From an uncultured bacterium (lineage in GTDB: Bacteria > Actinomycetota > Actinomycetes > S36-B12), in assembly GCA_903896585.1 (NCBI GenBank), contig CAITYI010000145.1, positions 1-8,912 on the forward strand: DNA of 8,912 nt, read 5' to 3'. Made by a program: the position numbers and the translations under genes. How positions within the stretch are numbered: the first letter of the stretch is position 1; each line of letters begins with the position of its first letter. This document shows positions 1 to 5,938 of the stretch, one piece after another. Under the pieces are notes generated by a model. That model saw nothing but the letters and a program-made list of their open reading frames with translations, had not been told where the DNA came from and ran no database searches.

Positions 1-114
1 AGCTTGCCGATCAGTAGTCCAAGCACCTAAAAGTAGTTGATAAATATCTGGTTGATCCTGAGCAAGGACCGCTAACTGTGGGTGCTCAATCGTTGTTGGC
101 TGATTCGATGACAT
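1..114 (-). CDS. 5' end of an unrecognised protein (partial, cut by window edge)
   Basis: An ATG on the minus strand at 114-112 opens a frame of 38 codons that is still open at base 1. The product begins MSSNQPTTIEHPQLAVLAQD and continues with a hydrophilic stretch (DIYQLLLGAW). There is no signal peptide or membrane segment, so the visible part looks cytoplasmic. The start is well supported: a Shine-Dalgarno sequence AAAGGAG at 126-120 sits 5 nt before the ATG. The gene reads in the same direction as the two surface-protein genes to its right but is separated from them by 423 bases and a possible terminator, so it is probably a separate unit. I do not recognise the family from 38 residues. 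Confidence 0.75.
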   Translation of the reverse strand, partial: MSSNQPTTIEHPQLAVLAQDQPDIYQLLLGAWTTDRQA

Positions 115-119
115 GTGTA

Positions 120-126
120 CTCCTTT
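120..126 (-). promoter_or_regulatory. Ribosome binding site of the left-edge gene
   Basis: AAAGGAG read on the minus strand, 5 nt before the ATG at 114-112. It is one of the better Shine-Dalgarno matches in the window and is the main reason for calling the short partial frame a real gene. Confidence 0.75.
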
Positions 127-537
127 AACGCCTGCGCTTCAAAGTGAGATGGCAAACGCTAACACTGCGTGGCCCGATGCGTACCATTTTTTACAAGTCA
201 AAAAGACCTGCCATGTGTGGCAGTGATGTCTCCACAGGACTCACCATCAGGGTGAAGAACACAGCGCGGAAATTGTGTAAGAGCCCAACCCGAAGGCCTC
301 ATTGATCACTTTCGTTAGTCACACACACAATGAAATCGATGTAGTTCCGACTCAGTGCAGTTCGAGGCCAAGATTGACTCCGGCAATTTAGTAACCAACC
401 TCAGCCTCTAGTACCTTTAAAGAAATAAATCCCGTCAAGCAGCCAATTACCGAAAACTAGAAAGCTCGAATAACTCTTGGCAACAAACACTTGCATTTGG
501 GTCGCACTCGCCCTTCAGCCCCGCCATCCCCCGATGG
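127..537. other. Intergenic region of about 410 bases with no gene seen
   Basis: No frame here has both useful length and a ribosome binding site. The longest candidate I noticed, a minus-strand ATG frame of 31 codons starting near 495, has no Shine-Dalgarno sequence. I see no tRNA-like cloverleaf, no direct-repeat array and no insertion-sequence ends. The only clear structure is the 6-bp stem-loop at 208-223. The region probably holds the 3' end of the surface-protein transcript and the promoter and leader of the left-edge gene. I could not find a convincing -35/-10 pair for that gene; a TTGACT at 202-197 on the minus strand lacks a good -10 at normal spacing. Confidence 0.6.
200..223 (-). 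terminator. Stem-loop followed by a T-run, possible rho-independent terminator
   Basis: On the minus strand, CTGCCA and TGGCAG form a perfect 6-bp stem around a 4-nt loop (CACA). GTC and then five Ts follow. The T-run lies only on the minus-strand 3' side, so the element would stop leftward transcription from the surface-protein genes. It lies about 315 nt beyond the stop codon at 538, which is far, and the stem is short. It could instead be a leader hairpin of the left-edge gene or a protein-binding palindrome. Confidence 0.4.
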
Positions 538-3500
538 TTAGAAGGCTCGAATCGCTCGGCTGTATATGCTGGTGTGAAGAACAGTCTTGTGATAATCCCC
601 CCAAGCTCCAGTTGCGCCATTTATCTTAGGGATCTGACTCGCGCTTGACTCCTCGGAAGCCATGTATGCCCGGCTGCTGTCAAAATACCCAGGGAGATTC
701 GCCCTGGCGGCCCACATGGCATTCCACTCGGCCTTATTCGGCACGTACCAATCAGTCAAACCATTTACATTGGTGGCCCTCGCGGCGTACGCCAAGCCGG
801 AATCGCAACCGGCGACCATCCTTTGGGTATTCGAGTAGCCGCCTCCAATAGCCGAACTGAAGACAGGGCTCGTCACAGTGTTAGACATCGGCCCCGAAGC
901 GCACCATATGTTAATTATAGAGGAGGGGTTTGCCTCAAGATATTTACATGAGCTGAGCAGGTCGGGCCCACAGGCAAATGATGTGGATGCGACGTAGAAG
1001 ACCTTGCCGCCCCCTGGCCCGGTTTCCCCAACGGCGTACGTCCGTGTCACCGTGAACGATTGAGTGACCTGCGTTGCGGCAAAGTTGCTCGAATCACCCG
1101 CCTGGTCGGCGTTTATTGTGCAAGTTCCTGCAGCCACGAATGCCAGTACCCCGCCGCTGGTAATCGTGCAGACTCCTGAAGTGGATGACGTAAAGGAGAC
1201 CGTCAGCGCTGAACTGGACGTTGCCGTGAGCGTTGGTGTGGTACCGAAGCTTTGCTCTCCCGGGTTGGTAAACGTGATCGTCTGAGCAAATTTTGGCGTC
1301 ACGCCAGATGATGCGACCGAAGCACTGCCGGTCCCAACGCTGTTAGCAGCAGTAACGGTGAACGTGTACGCGGTGCCGTTGGTGAGGCCAGTTACCACGA
1401 TTGGGCTAGATGAACCCGAAGCAGTGAACCCACCGGGACTTGAAGTAACCGTGTACGAGGTAATCGATGCGCCACCTGTTGATGCTGGCGCAGTGAACAC
1501 CACTGACGCTTGAGTAACACCTGAAGTGGCGACCACGCTCGTTGGTGCTCCAGGTTCAGCCGCGGCGACCGTGAAGGACCTGGTGACGGTGGTAGCGGCA
1601 CTATATGAACCGTTACCAACTTGGTCGGCGTTAATGGTGCACGTCCCGACTGTCACGAAAGCAAGTAGCCCCCCGCTACTGATCGTGCATACACCCGAAG
1701 TTGATGAAGTGAACACGACCGTCAAACTTGAACTCGACGTTGCCGTCAGTGTTGGTGTCGAGACAAAACTTTTCGTCCCTGGGTCCGCGAAGGTGATCGA
1801 TTGTGAACCCAAACCTGTTACAGACCCCGATGCCCCAGAAGCACTACCTGTGCCTGCGCTGTTAGTAGCAGTAACGGTGAACGTGTATGCGGTGCCGTTG
1901 GTGAGGCCAGTTACCACGATTGGGCTGGATGAACCCGAAGCAGTGAACCCGCCAGAGCTTGAAGTGACGGTGTAAGAGGTGATACTTGCACCGCCCGTGG
2001 AGGCCGGAGCAGTAAATGCCACTGAAGTTTGCCCACTACTTGCCGTGGCCGTTCCGATCGTTGGTGCACCTGGTGACACCGCTGAAACAGTGAAGGATCT
2101 GCTTACTCGAGTAGCGGCACTATAAGTGCCGTCACCAACTTGGTCGGCGTTAATGGTGCACGTCCCGACTGTCACAAAAGCAAGTAGTCCACCACCTGTT
2201 ACCGTGCACACGCTCGAAGTAGACGACGTGAACGCCACCGTCAAACTCGAATCAGAAGTCGCGGTCAATGTCGGTGTCGTGCCAAAGTTTTGTGTTACCG
2301 GGTTTGCAAAAGTGATCGCCTGGGCAAGTTTTGGCGTCACACTTGATGAGGCAGCCGAAGAGCTACCCGTGCCAACGCTGTTCGTCGCAGTGACGGTGAA
2401 GGTGTAGGCCGTTCCATTCGCAAGGCCCGTCACCACGATCGGACTGGTTGCACCACTTGCAGGGAACCCACCGGGACTTGACGTCACCGTATAAGAAGTA
2501 ATGCTCGCACCCCCCGTAGACGTGGGAGCGGTGAACGCAACCGAAGCCTGTGTACTGCCCGCCGTCGCCACCACACTCGTCGGGGCACTTGGCGCGGTAA
2601 GGGTAACCGGCGATCCGCCGCCAGTTCCAGTGCCAACACTTGGACTCGGTGAAGGCGCGGGCGTGGGATCTGGTGTGAAACTTGGCTCTGGTCGTGACCC
2701 GGTGCGCTGGGAAGGGACCCGGGGTCCAGCACCAGAATCATTGACCGCGACGGCAAGGAACGTGTACGTGATATCTGGTGATAAGCCCGTAAATAGGGCC
2801 GTACCGCCAGTGCCCCCGCTGATGGTCACCCATTGGCCACCAGGAATCGCGATCACAGTAATTGACCTAATCGGTGAACTTCCCACCATCACTGGGGGTT
2901 TGAACGTGACCGCGCGTGATGTAGGCCCAACAACAGTGACACCTTCGATCTGCGGAATATCCGGGGTGCCATCGTGAATCAGCGGCTTCTGCGGTGGATC
3001 CAAAGACTCCCAGACCCGCTGGGTTTCACTACGCTTTTGGCAATGGCCAGAAACCAAAACCCGTGACGCACCCGTTGTATTCGACACACAAGTAGTCACC
3101 ATCGCACGCACCTCTTGAACTGACGCTTCCTTCGCGCGCGTGGCACTACTGCGCGTGGCACCATCGATCATTGATTGGTTCGCGGCCTGCAACCGAACCA
3201 AGCTCGCCCAATCCTTTTTCGTGAACTTACTAACATCACCACCAGTATTAAGAAGCACCGCAAGGGCCAATGTCCGAGCCGAGAAAAACTTCCCCACCGG
3301 CTCATCGGTTGCAACTTGATCCCACACTTGGGTCATCTCTAACACCGAATCACACGCACCCCGCACGAGCACTCGATTAGCGCCCGTCGCAAGGTTCAAA
3401 CACGTCGATAGCTGCTGCGCTTGCTTCGCACTCGCGGACTGCGGCCCCACCGACATCAACGTTCCAGTGACCATCGTGATCACCATAAGCAGGACTGCGA

Positions 3501-3567
3501 ACCGCGGAAATGGCAGAATTAAACGGGAACCAACGAGCTCAACACGGGTATTTCCACCCGGCGTCAC
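538..3567 (-). CDS. Large secreted multidomain FN3/Ig-like repeat protein with DUF1566-like C-terminus
   Basis: Exported protein of about 1009 residues, probably a cell-surface or extracellular binding protein. Order: hydrophobic signal segment 23-40 with an A-S-A cleavage site near 45-47; two Cys/Trp modules at 56-82 and 160-186; FN3 domain about 202-287; Pro/Ser/Thr-rich linker 288-321; three tandem 173-residue FN3 plus Ig-like units (325-497, 498-670, 671-842); and a C-terminal domain 843-1009 opening GETGPGGGKVFYVA and ending RAIRAF, resembling DUF1566/Lcl. Each Ig-like half has one Cys pair, a likely disulfide. I see no LPXTG sorting motif or C-terminal anchor. The start is uncertain: the frame is open to a TTG at 3651 with no ribosome site; GTG at 3567 (AGGA immediately before it) and ATG at 3486 are alternatives. 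It lies downstream of a paralogue on the same strand and is probably cotranscribed with it. The substrate or ligand is unknown. Confidence 0.85.
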   Translation of the reverse strand: MTPGGNTRVELVGSRLILPFPRFAVLLMVITMVTGTLMSVGPQSASAKQAQQLSTCLNLATGANRVLVRGACDSVLEMTQVWDQVATDEPVGKFFSARTLALAVLLNTGGDVSKFTKKDWASLVRLQAANQSMIDGATRSSATRAKEASVQEVRAMVTTCVSNTTGASRVLVSGHCQKRSETQRVWESLDPPQKPLIHDGTPDIPQIEGVTVVGPTSRAVTFKPPVMVGSSPIRSITVIAIPGGQWVTISGGTGGTALFTGLSPDITYTFLAVAVNDSGAGPRVPSQRTGSRPEPSFTPDPTPAPSPSPSVGTGTGGGSPVTLTAPSAPTSVVATAGSTQASVAFTAPTSTGGASITSYTVTSSPGGFPASGATSPIVVTGLANGTAYTFTVTATNSVGTGSSSAASSSVTPKLAQAITFANPVTQNFGTTPTLTATSDSSLTVAFTSSTSSVCTVTGGGLLAFVTVGTCTINADQVGDGTYSAATRVSRSFTVSAVSPGAPTIGTATASSGQTSVAFTAPASTGGASITSYTVTSSSGGFTASGSSSPIVVTGLTNGTAYTFTVTATNSAGTGSASGASGSVTGLGSQSITFADPGTKSFVSTPTLTATSSSSLTVVFTSSTSGVCTISSGGLLAFVTVGTCTINADQVGNGSYSAATTVTRSFTVAAAEPGAPTSVVATSGVTQASVVFTAPASTGGASITSYTVTSSPGGFTASGSSSPIVVTGLTNGTAYTFTVTAANSVGTGSASVASSGVTPKFAQTITFTNPGEQSFGTTPTLTATSSSALTVSFTSSTSGVCTITSGGVLAFVAAGTCTINADQAGDSSNFAATQVTQSFTVTRTYAVGETGPGGGKVFYVASTSFACGPDLLSSCKYLEANPSSIINIWCASGPMSNTVTSPVFSSAIGGGYSNTQRMVAGCDSGLAYAARATNVNGLTDWYVPNKAEWNAMWAARANLPGYFDSSRAYMASEESSASQIPKINGATGAWGDYHKTVLHTSIYSRAIRAF
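1042..1557 (-). repeat. Third FN3 + Ig-like unit of the tandem 519-bp repeat
   Basis: Encodes residues 671-842 of the large surface protein. The FN3 half opens EPGAPTSVV and contains TSYTVTSSPGG and NGTAYTFTVTA. The Ig-like half opens TITFTNPG and ends with GTCTINADQAG and the last FTV strand. It has the same register as the two preceding units. Bases 1352-1431 differ from 1871-1950 in the second unit at only two of 80 positions. Confidence 0.9.
1558..2076 (-). repeat. Second FN3 + Ig-like unit of the tandem 519-bp repeat
   Basis: Encodes residues 498-670, exactly 173 codons. The FN3 half opens SPGAPTIGTA and the Ig-like half opens SITFADPG. The Cys pair is spaced 16 residues apart, as in the other two units. 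Its FN3 half is nearly identical in DNA to unit three. Part of its Ig-like half (1615-1668) is nearly identical to unit one (2134-2187), with one mismatch in 54. The repeat is therefore mosaic, not a simple ladder. Confidence 0.9.
2077..2595 (-). repeat. First FN3 + Ig-like unit of the tandem 519-bp repeat
   Basis: Encodes residues 325-497, 173 codons, just after the Pro-rich linker. The FN3 half opens APSAPTSVVATAG and the Ig-like half opens AITFANPVTQ. The Ig-like half carries a Cys pair in the pattern VCTVTGGGLLAFVTVGTCT. Confidence 0.9.
2605..2706 (-). other. Pro/Ser/Thr/Gly-rich linker in the large surface protein
   Basis: Encodes residues 288-321, with PEPSFTPDPTPAPSPSPS followed by a Gly/Thr run. 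It separates the N-terminal part (Cys/Trp modules and first FN3) from the tandem FN3/Ig units. The paralogue has a matching linker at 4802-4939 sharing the core EPSFTPDPTP. Such linkers are typically extended and flexible, as in wall-spanning or stalk regions. Confidence 0.8.
3010..3090 (-). repeat. Second Cys/Trp module of the large surface protein
   Basis: Residues 160-186: Cys160, Arg169-Val170, Gly174, Cys176, Glu181, Trp186. The spacing is identical to the first module at 3322-3402 and to both modules of the paralogue. The two cysteines probably form a disulfide after export. Confidence 0.8.
3322..3402 (-). repeat. First Cys/Trp module of the large surface protein
   Basis: Residues 56-82, directly after the signal peptide: Cys56, Arg65-Val66, Gly70, Cys72, Glu77, Trp82. 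It lies within a DNA block nearly identical to the paralogue (3330-3445 versus 5539-5654). Confidence 0.8.
3330..3445 (-). repeat. 116-bp block nearly identical to 5539-5654 (paralogue copy)
   Basis: The block covers the end of the signal peptide (PQSASA) and most of the first Cys/Trp module. I count four mismatches in 116 bases against 5539-5654, on the same strand, offset 2209. The hydrophobic signal segments just upstream are dissimilar, and similarity falls off downstream. It marks a gene duplication with later conversion or strong constraint. Confidence 0.85.
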
Positions 3568-3685
3568 TTCCTGACGATGCACCACGTTAAGGAATGTATG
3601 CCACTCTCCGCATGCACCATGTGAAAAGTGCACACGCAGCGCACATATCAAATGTGGCGATTCCCCACTGGCCTAAAGCAACGCA

Positions 3686-5725
3686 CTAGAACGCCCGAAT
3701 GGGTCGAGCTAAGTAACTATGGAGTTGAATGCAGTTACCCCGCGAACCACTAGCCGTCGCACCATCAGTGGAGAAGTACTGGCAGGAACCAAATCCGCTG
3801 TTGGTGTACGTGGACCCCCAATAGCGGGTGGGCGTGGTACCGAATTCGTAGTCAGATCCGATAGGAATCGACGCTTTGTACAGATACATGGCATTTAGCT
3901 CATCGGATGATGCCAGGAACCAGCCCGAGAACGAAACCCCGGAAACAGTAGCCGTATAGTCCGCCACGTACTGGCCGACTCCGTCAGAACAACCAACATC
4001 GATCGCCAATGTGTTCGCGAAGCCAGAGCCAATTGCTGACCCACCGGTGGTTGTGAGATTCCCAGGGGTGTTGCACACAACATTTGATGGATCGCTGGCT
4101 GAGCGCCACGTCTTTTTGGCCATCTCAAGATACCTGCATGACGTATCGCACTCAGAGCCGGAACTGGTAAAGGGGACCGACGCGACGTAGAACACCATGC
4201 CACCCCCAGGCCCAATATCGCCTAGCGCATAAGTCATGGCCGGAGTTACTGCCGCAGATGCCGAGGAATAAGGGCCGGTCCCTGCTGTATTTATCGCGGC
4301 AACTTTGAAGTAGTAGGCAGTGCCATTCGTCAGCCCGGTCGCGGTGCACGAGAGCCCCGTGGAAGTCGCGGCAGCCGTGCATCCAGCTGCATCCGAATAA
4401 GACCCGCCAGAACTAGTCGACACCTGAACGCTGTACCCGGTAATCGCAGACCCCCCAGTGCTCGTCGGCGCCACCCATGTCAACGCAGCAGTGGTATTAC
4501 CCGACGTCCCCGCAACAGACGTCGCTGCCGCGGGTACAGCGATGGGGGTAACCGATGACGAAGCGGACGACGATGACGATGTACCGGCACTATTGGTAGC
4601 AGTGACCGTGAACGTGTAGGCCGTGCCATTCGTTAAACCCGTCACCACGATTGGACTGGACGAACCTGAAGCACTACGCCCATCTGGACTTGACGTCACC
4701 GTGTAAGAGGTAATCGCTGCCCCACCTGTTGATGACGGTGCAGTGAGTCTCACGGAAGCCTGTCCATCTCCAGCGGTCACCGTCCCGATCGTTGGGGCTC
4801 CCGGTGCGGTGGCGGGGGTAACTGGCGTGGCGGAACCTCCAGTGCCGGCACCACTGCTGGGCGCGGGTGCTGGAACTGGTGATGGGGTGGGATCTGGTGT
4901 GAAACTTGGCTCTGGTTCCGGCTCGCGTACCGGTGCGGGAATTCTCGGTCCGGTACCGGAATTATTTGCCGCGACAGCGAGGAATGTGTAGGTGATGTCG
5001 GGGGACAGGCCCGTAAAAGTGGCAGTGCCACCGGCACCGCCACCAATGGTCACCCATCGGCCGCCAGGAATCGCGATCACAGTGATCGACTTAATCGGCG
5101 AACTCCCCGTTTTCGCGGGAGGCTGGACCGTGACCGATCGAGTGGTCGCCCCGACAGCTCTAACATCCTCAATCACTGGGACACCGGGAGCACCTTGATC
5201 AATAACAGGTTTCTGTAATGGTTCTAGAGAAACCCATCTGCGCTGGGTCTCAATACGGTTGTTACATTCACCAGAATCCACTACCCGAATAGCGTTGGTC
5301 TCATTCTTCACGCAGGTGGTCACTACCGCACGTACTTCTTTATCATCCACTGTTTTAAAGCGAACTGCCCCGCTGGCTTTTGACAGATTCAACGCCTGCA
5401 ACCGCGCCAAACTCACCCAGTCCTTCTTCTTGAATCTACTAATGTCACCGCCAGTGTTGAGAAGCACAGCAAGGGCCAACGTTCGCGCCGAGAAATACCG
5501 AATACCCGCCTGCTCAATTGTCAGCGCATCCCAACTCTGGGTCATCTCCAACACCGAATCACAGGCACCCCGCACGAGCACTCGATTTGCACCCGTCGCA
5601 AGGTTCAAACACGTCGATAGCTGCTGCGCTTGCTTCGCACTCGCGGACTGCGGCACCACCACAGAACTCAGCCCAACAGCAATCACCACTGAGAGAGCTA
5701 GTCCCCGGAGGAAACGGGTAGACAT
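3686..5725 (-). CDS. Secreted FN3-repeat protein with DUF1566-like C-terminus (paralogue)
   Basis: Predicted 679-residue exported protein, probably surface-associated. The start is ATG 5725-5723 with Shine-Dalgarno GGGAGGT at 5735-5729; this gives a textbook signal peptide (MSTRFLRGLALSVVIAVG) cleaved after ASA near residue 30. An upstream in-frame start at 5800 would bury the signal sequence and is rejected. Order: Cys/Trp modules 39-65 and 138-164; FN3 about 181-262; Pro-rich linker 263-308; FN3 about 309-394; FN3 about 398-495 with its own Cys pair (449, 460); and a DUF1566/Lcl-like domain 498-679 with GDIGPGGGMVFYVA, GWFLASSDELNAMY, YWGSTYTNSG and final RPIRAF. It lacks the Ig-like halves of its neighbour. 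It is first in a likely leftward operon, divergent from a two-component system. There is no sorting motif or membrane anchor beyond the signal. The ligand is unknown. Confidence 0.88.
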   Translation of the reverse strand: MSTRFLRGLALSVVIAVGLSSVVVPQSASAKQAQQLSTCLNLATGANRVLVRGACDSVLEMTQSWDALTIEQAGIRYFSARTLALAVLLNTGGDISRFKKKDWVSLARLQALNLSKASGAVRFKTVDDKEVRAVVTTCVKNETNAIRVVDSGECNNRIETQRRWVSLEPLQKPVIDQGAPGVPVIEDVRAVGATTRSVTVQPPAKTGSSPIKSITVIAIPGGRWVTIGGGAGGTATFTGLSPDITYTFLAVAANNSGTGPRIPAPVREPEPEPSFTPDPTPSPVPAPAPSSGAGTGGSATPVTPATAPGAPTIGTVTAGDGQASVRLTAPSSTGGAAITSYTVTSSPDGRSASGSSSPIVVTGLTNGTAYTFTVTATNSAGTSSSSSASSSVTPIAVPAAATSVAGTSGNTTAALTWVAPTSTGGSAITGYSVQVSTSSGGSYSDAAGCTAAATSTGLSCTATGLTNGTAYYFKVAAINTAGTGPYSSASAAVTPAMTYALGDIGPGGGMVFYVASVPFTSSGSECDTSCRYLEMAKKTWRSASDPSNVVCNTPGNLTTTGGSAIGSGFANTLAIDVGCSDGVGQYVADYTATVSGVSFSGWFLASSDELNAMYLYKASIPIGSDYEFGTTPTRYWGSTYTNSGFGSCQYFSTDGATASGSRGNCIQLHSYLARPIRAF
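4802..4939 (-). other. Pro-rich linker in the paralogue
   Basis: Encodes residues 263-308, with EPEPEPSFTPDPTPSPVPAP followed by a Gly/Ser/Thr stretch. It sits at the same place as the linker of the neighbouring gene, between the first FN3 domain and the later ones, and is somewhat longer. Confidence 0.8.
5234..5314 (-). repeat. Second Cys/Trp module of the paralogue
   Basis: Residues 138-164: Cys138, Arg147-Val148, Gly152, Cys154, Glu159, Trp164. It is the most diverged of the four copies but keeps every key position and all the spacings. Confidence 0.8.
5531..5611 (-). repeat. First Cys/Trp module of the paralogue
   Basis: Residues 39-65: Cys39, Arg48-Val49, Gly53, Cys55, Glu60, Trp65. 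It is nearly identical to the copy at 3322-3402 in both protein and DNA. Confidence 0.8.
5539..5654 (-). repeat. 116-bp block nearly identical to 3330-3445
   Basis: This is the partner of the block in the neighbouring surface-protein gene, with 112 of 116 positions matching by direct reading. It covers the end of the signal peptide and most of the first Cys/Trp module. Confidence 0.85.
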
Positions 5726-5728
5726 AAC

Positions 5729-5735
5729 ACCTCCC
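5729..5735 (-). promoter_or_regulatory. Ribosome binding site that fixes the paralogue start
   Basis: GGGAGGT on the minus strand, 3 nt before the ATG at 5725 (4 nt from the GGGAGG core). It is the strongest Shine-Dalgarno match in the region and decides for this start over the upstream one at 5800. Confidence 0.8.
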
Positions 5736-5750
5736 AATGAAAAGGCAATA

Positions 5751-5778
5751 TCGATAGAGATTGCCCACCACAAACCAA
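5751..5778 (-). promoter_or_regulatory. Candidate promoter for the surface-protein operon
   Basis: On the minus strand TTGGTT (5778-5773) and TATCGA (5756-5751) are separated by 16 nt. Transcription would start near 5744, leaving a leader of about 19 nt with the Shine-Dalgarno sequence in it. Both boxes are weak matches. An alternative -10 is TACAGT at 5793-5788, inside the palindrome. Confidence 0.25.
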
Positions 5779-5790
5779 GACCCTTACACT
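5761..5790 (+). promoter_or_regulatory. Candidate promoter for the response regulator-kinase operon
   Basis: TTGCCC (5761-5766) and TACACT (5785-5790) are spaced by 18 nt, each matching four of six consensus positions. This would give a leader of about 140 nt before the GTG at 5939. A TAGACT at 5911-5916 is an alternative -10 with a very short leader but no -35. The element overlaps the candidate leftward promoter. Confidence 0.3.
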
Positions 5791-5794
5791 GTAA
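5784..5794. promoter_or_regulatory. 11-bp perfect palindrome in the divergent intergenic region, possible operator
   Basis: TTACA-C-TGTAA reads the same on both strands around a central base. It contains a TANNNT-type -10 on each strand (TACACT forward, TACAGT reverse). Its position between the two-component operon and the surface-protein operon would suit a site for a dimeric regulator. The function is inferred. Confidence 0.35.
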
Positions 5795-5924
5795 AACCAT
5801 CCAAAAGGCCCTACCTCAAAAAATGCGCCTTTCACGCACATTCACCCTCAAGACAATTCGCTCTCGCAACCAAACTGGGAAACCAAACGTGCACAACGCA
5901 ACGCCGGCCATAGACTCAATTGGT

Positions 5925-5931
5925 GGAGGGG
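5925..5931 (+). promoter_or_regulatory. Ribosome binding site of the response regulator (GTG start)
   Basis: GGAGGGG lies 7 nt before the GTG at 5939. It supports the GTG over the internal ATG at 5954, which has no comparable site. Confidence 0.75.
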
Positions 5932-5938
5932 CACAAAA

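Noticed and set aside
115..537. tRNA or other structured RNA gene in the left intergenic region
   Set aside because: I found no cloverleaf, T-loop motif or CCA end on either strand; only one short stem-loop is visible.
538..1041. C-type-lectin-like variable domain as target of a diversity-generating retroelement
   Set aside because: The domain type made this worth considering, but there is no reverse transcriptase, no template repeat and no adenine-biased variation between the copies in the window.
1526..1975. Long plus-strand open frames across the FN3/Ig repeats (also 2126-2407 and 2501-2977)
   Set aside because: They recur once per 519-bp repeat and give low-complexity Val/Pro-rich translations. 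The minus-strand reading gives clear FN3 and Ig-like motifs, so these are shadows.
1042..2595. CRISPR array or mobile-element repeats
   Set aside because: The repeats are long, in-frame and protein-coding, with no short spacers, no terminal inverted repeats and no transposase.
3686..3720. Cell-wall sorting signal at the C-termini of the surface proteins
   Set aside because: Both proteins end in R-x-I-R-A-F with no LPXTG-like motif, hydrophobic tail or basic end, so sortase anchoring is not supported.
5726..5800. Upstream start at 5800 for the FN3 paralogue
   Set aside because: It would add 25 residues before a standard signal peptide, has no ribosome site, and would pass over the excellent GGGAGGT at 5735-5729.
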